This document shows positions 47,901-58,717 of a stretch of DNA of 64,000 bases, piece after piece. The position numbers and the translations under genes were made by a program. Under the pieces are notes generated by a model, which saw only the letters and a program-made list of their open reading frames with translations, was not told the DNA's origin and ran no database searches. The DNA is from Erigeron canadensis (Eukaryota > Streptophyta > Magnoliopsida > Asterales > Asteraceae), in NCBI RefSeq assembly GCF_010389155.1, contig NC_057769.1:32364735-32428734 (forward strand), read 5' to 3'. Every line of letters starts with the position of its first letter. Positions within the stretch are counted from its first letter, which is position 1.

Positions 47901-48639
47901 TCTACACTATTTTGAAGTTTTGGAAGTGCATGTGCTAGCTAGCTAAAGAGAAGTTTGCCAAGTGAAATATGCACATTACTTCTAACTCACGCTATCTATT
48001 CTAGAAACAAAAGGTAAGTGATGAGGACACCTAATACCGTTTTTCATGTGTTACGGGTCCTAATACCGTATACGATGGTGTTTGGGGAGCGGTTGAGAAT
48101 TAGACAACCTTAACCCTACCTAAAGTAGTAACGAGGTCACTTCCTGGTTCTGATTAAGGTAAAATGACCACCGACTTTGCAAGGAGTAGCTAGAGGGACT
48201 ATCTATTTATTCTAGAAAAGAAAAGATAAAATTAATCGATTGATCACAAGAGTTGATATAATATATACTTACGTATATCATCGTCGCTAAACGGTCTTGA
48301 ATCCGCGATTTCATCAGGCGGCATAGTAAATCCAGTGAATGAGAACGAAAACCCTAAGCTAGCACTCGAAGCTCGACTTAAGGCAGCCCCACTACCAACA
48401 TCATCAAGTTCAAATTTCATTTGAGCACTCCTTGTCTTTCTAATGTGTGTGTTTTTGCCACTACCGCCACTTCGTCCTGGAGATGCAAGCACCATTTGTC
48501 TACTAGACTTTCTCGAATGCATCCCACCAGTGGTTTCTGTCGTACCTCCAGATGCCGCTTCACTTGACATTAATTGGGGAAGTTGATCCGACTGTGTTCT
48601 CCATAACGTTCCCGTATTATTGGAATTCGGTTTATCCAT
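41972..48639 (-). CDS. ABCG22: ABC transporter G family half-transporter, ABCG22-type
   Basis: Ten coding exons: 48639-48273, 45394-45327, 44924-44689, 44615-44460, 44369-44186, 43784-43476, 43384-43097, 43008-42724, 42398-42291, 42184-41972. All have GT-AG borders and join to 737 residues. The serine-rich N-terminus ([32 protein letters not shown]) is characteristic of ABCG22 and its nearest relatives. The nucleotide-binding domain has Walker A GPSGSGKT (184-191), signature VSGGERK (290-296) and Walker B LLFLDEP (310-316). The C-terminal part has about six membrane spans ([43 protein letters not shown] and others). Half-size ABCGs work as dimers. Arabidopsis ABCG22 is reported to act in stomatal control of water loss; the substrate is not settled. 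Intron 1 (about 2.9 kb) is the longest. After the signature, IGLEII replaces the more usual IGNEI. Confidence 0.96.
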
Positions 48640-48645
48640 GTTTCC

Positions 48646-49235
48646 CTAGTTTAATTAACGCACACCATATCAAAATTATTATAGCATACATCAAATGGGT
48701 GAAACTTAACACAATAACATGCGATCAACCCAAACAGTCAACATTATTTAAAAATACATAAATTCAAAGATGTTTTCAGTCGTTCTTCGGTCTTTCAAAA
48801 AAGTTTATCACAACATTATTTCTACTTACAAGTGTTTCGATTCTAAATGCTCATTTCGTATGAAAAATGAATAAAAACTTCAAACATTCACGTTTATAGA
48901 ACATTAAACTGCTTAAGAGTAATTACATCTTACCAAGGGATCTTTAATTGGACTGGCAGTATCGATGTGACCTAACAATTTAAAGTTTGTCATTCTAGTC
49001 TACTTGAGGACAAATGTGAATATTTTCCTTTTAAAAGAAAAGTAATTAGTACTTGATATATATATTACTTCTTACAATTATCATAAAAAACCAAGTGACA
49101 AAGATACAAATTAAGTAAGAAAACATGTATATATGAAGCTCAAAGAAAAGGGGGGGACTTAACATTTTTCAAATTTCCATTAATAAGCATATAATACATG
49201 GTGGTTATATAAGGTGATAGAGCTATTTGCTTACC
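48646..49235 (-). other. ABCG22: Probable 5' UTR intron of the ABCG22-type gene
   Basis: On the minus strand a donor CCCTTTG|GTAAGC sits at 49236/49235 and an acceptor AACTAG|GGAAACATGG at 48646/48645, 6 bp before the ATG. A CT-rich leader exon would run from about 49325 down to 49236. The TATA box near 49347-49354 has the right spacing. Inferred from sequence only. Confidence 0.55.
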
Positions 49236-49346
49236 AAAGGGAAGAAAAAAAAAGATTGAAGACTTCTTGTATGAAAGTGAGGGAGAGAAAAGAGACCAAG
49301 TGAGGTTTGCTTGACTTACTTTGCTAGGTAGCTCCAACTAGCCCCT

Positions 49347-49354
49347 TTTATATA
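49347..49354 (-). promoter_or_regulatory. TATA box of the ABCG22-type gene
   Basis: The minus strand reads CTTATATAAAAGG, a near-ideal plant TATA box. It lies about 30 bp before a CT-rich leader exon that ends in a consensus splice donor at 49236. Confidence 0.6.
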
Positions 49355-51101
49355 AGAAACCAATTATAGTATATTTTTAGTTATGTGAAATAACAAAAAA
49401 GCCCCTAAGCTTTACAATGATTATAGAAAACAGGAAAACCCCCCATAATTTCTAAGATTTTGAAAATTACATAACAAGAAGAAAAAACCATAATTATATG
49501 TCCACATATTCCTAATAGCACATAAATGTAACATCGATCTAACGTCAAACTTAGTTTGTATTCGACACTTTTCAATCACAATTGCCGTACACGTGTTTAC
49601 AGACAAAATAATTGTTCGATTTTGTTTTATGTTTACTTTCGATTTGGTTTTATTCATCTTGATTAGGTTTCATATTGAGAAGTCGGTTTTTAGAACTTTT
49701 AGTAATAAATTTGGTAGGGTTGGAAGTGAAGGTTTAATAGAGATGGAGGTTGAAAGGTACATAAGCCATGAATCTCTTACTCTCGCATGCCCTTCATATT
49801 GTGAGGCTTTCGTTCATTCTCAAGTTACCTCCTTCACAGGGCATCAAAAATCCTTTGGAATTTTCTTTAAATAATTGCAGATACACTTACACCTCATCAT
49901 TATTATCAGCATCATCATTTTTGTTATTATTTTATTTATTCTATTTTTGTTAGATTGTTATTGAATCATATATGTAGTACTACTCGATCTATAATTAAAT
50001 AAATATATATTTGTTATCATTGGTAATAAATGGTGATGATATAATAATAAATGATTTTTATGTGTTAAATATATGAAAAATGATTGATAGACCTAAAACA
50101 TAAACCGTTGGTTAGAGGAACTATTGGTTTACCCAAAGTCTTGAGGTTTTTCTTTTGAATACTTATAACGGCTCATGGTCAACATCTCGTTGTCTAGGAT
50201 ACGTGAAAGACTTCATCATTATAAGGTGGGGTCCCGACTGAATGTTCGGGAACAAAAAAACATAAAATGTTTTATAAGTTTGATACATATATTATAAGGC
50301 TTTTTTCCTTAAACAATACTATTAATCATGCAATGTGTCATCATCTTATTTTTAGACCAATTTTAAGCACACACAGTAAGGCCTATTAAAATTTTTCCTA
50401 AAAATATATCACCTTTTTTTCAACGACGAATCGAGTAACGACATCAGGAAACACGTTATCATACAAGAGTGAGGTCCTGTCAGTTTCACTCCCTGTCATA
50501 TGGTTCAAGAGATGGGCAAATTGTTACTCCAAGAGTTGAACCCAAAATTTGTGTGCAAAACCTGGATACATCAACTAGTTTGACTAAATCCTAACACCTA
50601 ATTATACTAACCATTGTATAATTTTACCGGAAATTTGTATAATACACATATGTGAATGAATCATGTGATACCAATACGGAAGCGATGTGGTATGTGATGG
50701 TAGCGACGCTGACGATGATAGGTGGTGGTGATGGGGATGGTAATTTGGTAATGTATGAAGAGGTAATGGAGTTATTTTGTGGCGATATTGGCAGCGACGG
50801 TGAGGGTAACGGGGACTGGTGGTAATGAATGTAAAGGTAATTGATGTTATATTTTGGACAACAAAAGCTAGTTAATTGATGTAAAAGAAATAACATGTTT
50901 ATTTTAAAAGTCAATGAATACATATTGTAAATTATTTCATTAATAATATTATAATATTAGACACCACATATATATCCAATCAATTATCTAAAAAGATTAT
51001 ATCAATAAAAAGTCAAAATAACCCAAACCAACAACGAATCGTCTAATAAAACTCAAACTCAAATATACATATACATAAAAATATATACATTCATTTCATA
51101 A
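49355..51101. other. Intergenic DNA upstream of the ABCG22-type gene
   Basis: It should hold the distal promoter of the transporter gene. About 50420-50600 contains text like CGACGAATCGAGTAACGAC and GAGTTGAACCCAAAATTTG that resembles a worn SINE or retroelement remnant. About 50640-50870 is a degenerate Helitron-like fragment on the minus strand. No gene is supported. Confidence 0.4.
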
Positions 51102-51380
51102 TCTATACTATATTATAAAAAGAATAGTCTTTTTTATTTTTGGTAATGTTGAAAATATGTAATATTTTCACTTGGCACCCCTTAAAATACTTTCACATTC
51201 ACTACCTCCTAAACCTTAATGATTAAATTATACTATCAATCCTTTATGTTTTAAAATATGTCCATTAACCCTTTACATCAATTATATACACAACTCAACG
51301 TCGCTCCATCACCAACCGTCGCCCAGCCATCACACCGTCGCCACCACGACTACCGCCGCATCGCGCGGGTACCGTGCTAG
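51102..51380 (+). mobile_element. Helitron-type element (non-autonomous)
   Basis: It starts TCTATACTATATTATAAAAA after an A and ends ACTACCGCCGCATCGCGCGG, then GTACCGTGCTAG before a T. Length 279 bp. This is the clearest member of the family in the window and is very similar in layout to 20387-20646. Confidence 0.75.
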
Positions 51381-51743
51381 TTATCCATAACATATATAAT
51401 ATCGTCATCTAATTATGCGTTAAGTTATCTTTTCAAAATAAGTTATAAATATTTTTTTTTAATAGTCAATCGTTATTCGACATCAAGGAACACATCACCG
51501 TATAATAGTAAAACCTTGTACGGACTCTAGACTACGTTATGTAGACCATAAGGCGTTACAAGTAATTCAAGGGAAAAACCTCCAAAACATGTTACTCTAG
51601 AGAGCCGAATCCATGACCTTAAGTAAAACCAAAAATGACTCCAGCTAATTGATCTAGCCTAGAAATATTATGTTTATAATATATAGAATTTTTTCGAATA
51701 AATTAATGTAACATACTTTCTGGATTATCAAACCACTTACGAC

Positions 51744-52161
51744 CATAGTTATCGAACTCGTACGAGTCACGAGTCGACTCGTACGAGTTGAGTCAAAACA
51801 AAGGAAAAATGAGGCGATCGACTCGATGGGATAACTCGCTTTACTCTAGACTCGTAACATGACTCGTGTTTTGTGGTGCGAGTCTGTCCAAGTCATGTCC
51901 CAGTCACGAGTCATAAAATAATTTTTTTATTTTTTTAAAAACATAACTTTATTATATGCTTTTAAATTTGATTTGATTACAATAGTATCTTCTATTTTTA
52001 GCTTAATACATTATAATATGTCTATAATAAATACTTGTACATAATTATAAAAATACCATATTTTCTAATATATCGACTTTTACGATTGGAATCACATTTC
52101 GAGTCACGAGTCGAAAAATTAGATTTGGAGTCGAGTCGAGATTTACGAGTCGACAACTATG
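51744..52161. mobile_element. hAT MITE, copy 2 (perfect 8-bp TSD)
   Basis: It begins CATAGTTATCGAACTCG and ends (minus strand) CATAGTTGTCGACTCG. A perfect 8-bp direct repeat CTTACGAC flanks it (51736-51743 and 52162-52169). The same ACTCG/CGAGT-rich ends and AT-rich middle as 26547-26963, with nearly the same length (418 versus 417 bp). Confidence 0.85.
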
Positions 52162-52169
52162 CTTACGAC

Positions 52170-53868
52170 AACCATTATAATAAATAATTGAATATCTCTA
52201 AAGAATAATTTTTTCTCTTATGCGACCAGTATTAGGCTAGCTAGTGATTCTCATATGAATTCTAACAACCGAATTAAACCCAAATATTGACCTTCATAAT
52301 AGAATTAGTTGTACACCTAACACTTGTCACTGAGAACAGTAAACACATGTATTATTGGTCTTGAACTATCATCGCAATGTTGAATTCTTAATCTCTGATT
52401 TCAAATATTATTCGATAATGTCAAACATATGTCATGAATGCAACCCACTTACATAAAGACGATAAATTAGGACTAGAATAATATTCTCATTATTAACTTT
52501 AATTATCCTTGTTGCACGTACATTCGTTGGTGATGTAAATTTTAACAAAATGGAATTTACATACCATTATGGCATTATGAATGTGGTAGTTATTTTCATT
52601 TGAACTTTTGATTGCAGGTCAAACTTGTCCTTGAAAAAATTACTTCTATTTATACTTCATATATGTCGATAGTTGTGTCATTGTAGAACACTTGTCTAAT
52701 ATATATGGATTTTGTATGAGTGTATATATAGTTGTGTATAATACTTGTTTTCTGTAAAATCATAGAAACAGATAAATAAACTTACTTGAAAAACTAAAAA
52801 TAATTGAACGCCACATCAGTAACCTTGAATATAAGGAGCAAGGGTGTAGTGCAAAAACTTGACAAATTGGCAAATTTTTGGCTAATTTTCGACCAATTAA
52901 AATCCGACACTTGTTATTGTCAAAAACTAGCCAAAACTTGCTAATTTACCAATGCCGGAAAACATATAAAAGGTAACTGAAAATTAAAAAAAGTTGCCGG
53001 AAAACATAAAAAGTGACCTTTTTTTATAAAATATAAACTTGGGCTCAGAATTTGGGGGTTGAGAATTTCGGAAGTCGGAGACGGCATGACTGTTAACCCG
53101 AAGGTTTACTCCGCCAAGATACGCCTTGGATTATCCGAGTCCCATTTTTACAAACATTTTGTATTATCATCGCCTATTTAACTAGCCGATGCATGTGCTA
53201 TATGGTTGCCAAAGAGCCGATTCTATCGATACTTTTTGCCGATGTAACTAGCCGATTATACATTGCCCCTAATGACTAGTACCCCAATATTATAATGACC
53301 AGTATAACCATTATCATACTAAAAAGTTAAAACTATAATAAAATCCCTTTTTTTTTTCCATATTCATGACAAGGCAAACAAATAGATATATGAAGTCAAG
53401 GGGACTGAAAATACAAAACCAAAAGTTCTAGGGACATTTTAAATTCCTCACTCAACTTTAAAGAACAGATTTGATTGGATTTGTCAACTGAAATATGGTG
53501 ATGAGTTGTCACAGATAGAGAGGTTGAGGCTAAAATGGAAACAAGCAGGTGTCCCAATGGAGACAAAGTGGCCCCTAAAAGTGACAGATTGTTGGGTGTA
53601 CTTTCCGATTTAATGAATTTTATCTTGTGTTAACTTGTGTTAAATGTGCTTTTAAAGTTTGTTTAACTTGTTTAAGGAAAATGTTAAGCGAAGCTTTTAA
53701 AATTTTAGTTAGTGCATAAAAAGTTATAGTAAAAGGTAATCTAAATTTTATGAAAAGTGTGCAATTATTTAATGCATATTAACGAAAGTCATTAAGGTTT
53801 TATCTAGCAAAACTTTATTTTTAAACGAAAAAGTTGGGTATTGGGCGTGTATACACTCCACTCTTATT
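52170..53868. other. Intergenic DNA, nothing firmly recognised
   Basis: No gene is supported. About 52850-53270 includes a less AT-rich patch (GACGGCATGACTGTTAACCC) whose nature I could not determine. Confidence 0.35.
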
Positions 53869-53871
53869 TTA

Positions 53872-54082
53872 AGGGTGTTTAAGATTGCGTCTTGAGTTTA
53901 TTATCTGATTATTTTGTTTGAATAATGCAAATAATAGAGAAAAAATTTGACAAAAATGTTAGATTATATGTATTTTCACATAGACGAAACACAGTTTTAG
54001 AAAAACATTTTGGGACATGTTTTTTCAAAATGCAGTTTTAAAAGGTAAAATCTATTATAACAATCGCAATCTCTCAAACACC
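53872..54082. mobile_element. Short Tourist-like MITE
   Basis: The left end AGGGTGTTTAAGATTGCG and the right end (minus strand) GGTGTTTGAGAGATTGCG are inverted repeats. TTA flanks both sides (53869-53871 and 54083-54085). Length 211 bp. Confidence 0.6.
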
Positions 54083-54085
54083 TTA

Positions 54086-56040
54086 GTGATAATTTAGCGA
54101 TAATCATATGTCTCATGATCGCATGTATTTGAGATTTTATAGTTATATAAGTTTTTCCAATACCTTATTAGAAATTTGACCGCAAATTTATGTTTTTTTA
54201 AAAAAATTTATTGGACTATAATAGGATTTTGGTTTACATAACCTATTGCAGCAAAGGCTCTTCAAAAAGCCTTCATAACTAATCATATCGGCGATTTTGG
54301 TTTATAATTAGCCATTTTTGGTTTTAATACGTAGGTAACGGAGAGTTTCAGATTTCGTGATTTATTTCAAACATTCAATAACTTGATTTTTAATAATGAG
54401 GTCATTTATTTATAATCTCGTGATTGTTCTTTTATTTGCCGGTGCGATTGACAAATCTGCATAATTTATTCTCCACGTATGGTCGTCTGATGCGATAAAA
54501 TAATAGACTCTTCTTTTGGCCCTAAGAGCATTTTTAATGTAACCTTACTTATGCCTCCTTTTTATAGTCATTCCTCACATAGTGAACTTTATTTCTTTGA
54601 TAGGAAGATAACATTTTTTTTAAGAGCTACTTTAACTCTTACTCAAAAATATATTAATTGGGATAAAAAGATATTAATAGAGATTTGACTTATTCTACAA
54701 TGTGTTAATTGGGTAAATGTATCGTCTATTAGAAGTTAAACAAAAATTTCTATTTCATCAAACGCTATATTCAATTTTAACTTTATTCCTGTAAAAATTA
54801 AATCTGAGTATGTTGTATATATTTCTAAGATAAGAAAGTCCAAAATTTGGTGAATTTAATTTAATAAATAATAAAGGTTTCTTAAATATGAAAGTCTATA
54901 GTTTTCTCATTATTCTTAGTTTCTTACTGATAATTTGTATTGACATATATCATAACTAATATTGAAGAAAAATATTGTGTGATATCACGGTAAAAGTGGA
55001 TTTGAAATCGTTGGTTCTACTTTATATTGCATGTCTTAAGTTATCATTAGAAACATTTTGAATTTTATCTAGATTTCTAGTTTTACAATCTTGAAACAAA
55101 AGTACTTAATTGCAGCCCTAATTATATACGGAGTATTTTATTTCTTCTATGCATCACCAGTTCTGCAGCTTTCTACAATATACGAAGATGAAAAAAGAAT
55201 ATTGGTAAATGCTTATTACAAATTGTGTGCATAACTTAATGGAGAGGTTCAAGCTAGTGAGAAAACGATACATCCACTACTTACAATATTACTTTTTTTT
55301 TTCCCCAAACATTTAGTCGCTATATGACGTTAAAAAAACCTCACCTTATTAAACTTTGCTAAGTAACCAAAGCTAATAATAGAAAACCAAAACTAATAAA
55401 TACAAAAGTAAGCTCATTTACATCAAAGTGTAAAGATGCTAACATTTCACACTTTAAGTACCGTTTGCCACGTTTTACACTTCACTCAAATAAATAACTT
55501 TTTGTGGCAACTTTTAGATTAAGGGGGAAATTATTTTTTTGGGGGAATCCAGTTATAGATGAAAAGAATGGGATAATTTATTGACTTTCAAGAGGGAGGC
55601 TGGCATAAAGAATACGATGGATAGCTAGTGATGGTCGCTATCAGTTAAAGAAATTAATAAAAAAAATTTTAACGACAAATTAAAGATGATATTAAATTAC
55701 AACATGTAAAAAGTTAAAAAAAAAAAATTGGTCTTTACTTCAAAAGGCAAGAGTCTCTTGGTCAATTATATAGTGATGTAAAACTGTAAACGTTTTTGAT
55801 AGATACAATTTAACGTAAAATACTTATGAAATAGGATGGCAATACATGATATTGTGACATCCATTGAACGGATCATGTGCATCAGTATATGCATCGCTTA
55901 TACATTTTAGAAAATTGTACGTAGCATTCGTCGAAGAAACTTTGGAATCATACATCACGCTACTTGTGAAATTTGATCGAGTCACAACTCACAAGTCTAG
56001 TGACGGGCCGATGACTAAATGTTATCAGGGGCACAAAATA
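54086..56040. other. Intergenic DNA, nothing firmly recognised
   Basis: AT-rich. A motif AAGAGCATTTTTAATG near 54525 may be one end of a worn MITE. No gene is supported. Confidence 0.35.
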
Positions 56041-56043
56041 TTT

Positions 56044-57330
56044 CACTACTACAAAAATAATATAATAGAGATCGGTTTTTAAAATAAAGACCGGTTATTT
56101 TATAAAAGTGTGGTCTCTAAACTTATACAACTGGTCTCTATACACATACAAGTATAGAGACCGGTGAAATTAATAGCTCCCACTTAAAAATTAAAGATAG
56201 AGACCGGTTAACTATAATAAAACAGGTCTCTAAACTTAAAAAGTTTAAAGACCTCTGCCTTTCTAATTAGGTGGTCTTTATACTATTCCAATCGTGTAAC
56301 TTTTACTTTAAAACTTACACTCATTTTCACTATCTCACTAGTGCTCTAATCAGTGTCAAAAACAACCAACCAACCCCACCCCACCCTCCCCTAATATCTC
56401 ATACAAATCAAATCTCACCCATTACTTCACTTCATCAAGCCAGATTTATATTTGTAGATCGGATGGTCTTTATTTTGTTCATCATCTCTTTTATTATTTA
56501 TTAAGTTATTATACATGACTACCTTTAAGATTATAATTATTCGTTATTCACAGGTTGTGATACTTTAGATTTGGTGATCAAGATTCAAATTTACCTTGTA
56601 TGGTTGGAGATAGAGATTTTGTTGTCTTTGGTGGATTACCATTACCAACAAGATTAGGAAGAAAAAAAGGTTAGACCTATACTTATGAAGTTATTATATA
56701 CCATACCACATATATATATATATATATATATCTTATCTTATTTACTTTATATAAATACTCGTATATCATCTAATCTTATTTTTGTTTTTATTTTTATTTT
56801 GTAGGAACTTTAAAGTTGTGAATGTTTTCTTTGATTTTTTTTAGTCTATTTGTTTGAGAATATATGGAGCAAGAAGATTCAGACTCATTTTCCCATATGC
56901 CATTGTTGGATTTTCGGCTTACGATGGATTCGAAGGTTTTATAGGAGCATAGTTCACATGATTTTTGCACATATATTAGTTAGCTTATTATTTTGATTTC
57001 TTATTGTGTACATAGTATGAATTGATGAATGTTTTTACATTTTAAGTTGTATTGTTTGGATGGAACGAATACTAGTTTTAAATTTGAAATTTTTTAGATC
57101 TGTGAATTAGTTTAGATGAAATTGGTTTGAAATTTGAATTAGTTTAGATCTGTGATGAAAAACGATTAATATTAATTATTATTTTTTTAATAAAAAAAAA
57201 GAGCATAGAGATCGGTGTTTATATATATAACAGGTCTCTATTTGAAAAACCACTAGTCATAGAGACCGGTTGTACAACCGGTCTCTATACCCATTATAAC
57301 CGGTCTTTATTAGCTTTTTTTTAACTAGTG
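56044..57330. mobile_element. CACTA-type element (non-autonomous)
   Basis: The left end is CACTACTACAAAAATA and the right end (minus strand) is CACTAGTTAAAAAAAAGC. TTT flanks both sides (56041-56043 and 57331-57333), fitting the 3-bp CACTA duplication. Both subterminal regions are filled with direct and inverted copies of AGAGACCGGT (for example near 56086, 56158, 56203, 57262 and 57280), the usual En/Spm-like binding array. The 1,287-bp body has no recognisable transposase. Its interior (about 56540-56700), with exon-like text followed by GTAGG/GTATG-like sites, may be captured host sequence. Confidence 0.75.
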
Positions 57331-57475
57331 TTTGGACCTAATTGATTTTATAAATTAAAATCAAATTTATGGTTCATGTGACATTGTGAAATGTGAACAG
57401 CAACCATGCACAAGTCTTTTTTCGTTCTTTCATAAAGTAATACGAATAATAAAATTAGTAAAGTATGTACTTAGG

Positions 57476-58555
57476 CCTATCCTTATAGATGTTCTTCACC
57501 ACGGCTGACGCCCAACCGGCGGAAGACGCTACTAGCACCAGTGCGTCTTAGGCGAGCGTCCGAACATTTGTGCCAAAGTTAGACGAGCGTCAAAATGATA
57601 TGTGGGGCCAAAAAAGTGTACCGTGGTAAATTTTTATAAAAATTGAATATTTATTTATGTATATGTGTCTGTTGGTGTGTGATATAGTGTATATATACTG
57701 TTGTGAAACAGAGAAAGAAAAAAGAAAGATTTCGAAGTCACGGTGGATAAGAAATATGACGGCTGGGAATTTGGTCGGAGAAGAAAGGGCTTTAGCCCTG
57801 AAATTGTTATATACGAGTATTTAATATAAATTTCCATTTAGCCCCTGAAATTCTTATTTGTTTGCAAAGTTTACTTTTAGTTTTAAAATTTTAATTTTAA
57901 CCCATTATTAAAAATTTTACTCAATTTGTTTTTAAATTTAGTTTAATTTTGTAAAATAGAAAAAATGATATAATAAAACAATAGATAAATAGTGGAAGAA
58001 GTGGGGGTTATAAGGCCTATCCTTATAGCTCTTCTACGCGGCATCCGACGCACGGCTAATGCCGGACCGGCCATGGACGCTATAAGCACGGTCGGTGTCC
58101 GCTTGTTTCTACAAATCTTAGACGCAACAAAGGTGATGAATGTGGGGCCCAATTCGAGTTTGAACGGTGCTAAAGTAAAAAAAAAACTTTTTTTTTTGAA
58201 AAATTGTCGTGTGTATAGATATAGATATATATGCAGTGTGTGTATATATATATAGATAGAGGAAGAAGAAGACACGGGACAAAGAATACAATTTAATATT
58301 TATTTAACTATTGGTCCCTTGAGTTTAAGTTATTTACAAAATAATTATTATACTTTTTAACTTTTACTCTTTCAACCCTAAGTATTTATATAGATTTTTT
58401 GATAATTGTAAAATACTTATTCTTATTAGTAAAAGTTTAATTTATTTTGTTTATATATTTAGTTTTATTCTGTAAAAAAAAAAAAAAAAAACAAACTAAA
58501 TAATAGAATAATGAATGAATAGTGGAAGAAGTTTGGAAGAAGTGAAAGTTATAAG
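57476..58555. repeat. Two tandem MITE-like units of about 540 bp
   Basis: Each unit begins GGCCTATCCTTATAG (57476 and 58014), followed by a GC-richer block (CGACGC-like, then TGTGGGGCC). Each ends in GTGGAAGAAGTG...GTTATAAG (ends near 58013 and 58555). The junction reads GTTATAAGGCCTATCCTTATA. Read inverted, the right end CTTATAAC...CACTTCTTCC loosely matches the left end, so these may be two abutting Tourist-like elements. Confidence 0.5.
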
Positions 58556-58717
58556 AAGAGGGTGTTTTTAGTGTGTATAGAAGAGAAGGAAACTGATAAT
58601 AGTGGAAGGAGTGGGTTAGAAGTGAGGTGTTATAAGGAGGGGGTGTTCTTGTGGTATCTAGAAGAAAGAAAAACTGATAATAATGAAAGAAGTGAGTTAA
58701 AAGTAAAGTATTATAAG
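58556..58717. repeat. Two 81-bp tandem repeats
   Basis: Units 58556-58636 and 58637-58717 have exactly equal length and align without gaps by eye (GAGGG.GTGTT, AGAAGA.A..AAACTGATAAT, GAAGTGAG, TATTATAAG). They continue from the right end of the preceding ~540-bp unit. The 81-bp period is a multiple of three, so an open frame runs through both, but the context is repeat DNA and I do not call a gene. Confidence 0.7.

Noticed and set aside
41972..48639. Possibility that the transporter is a pseudogene, because its reading frame appears broken into many short pieces
   Set aside because: All ten exons join in frame through GT-AG borders to a full-length 737-residue protein with intact Walker and signature motifs.
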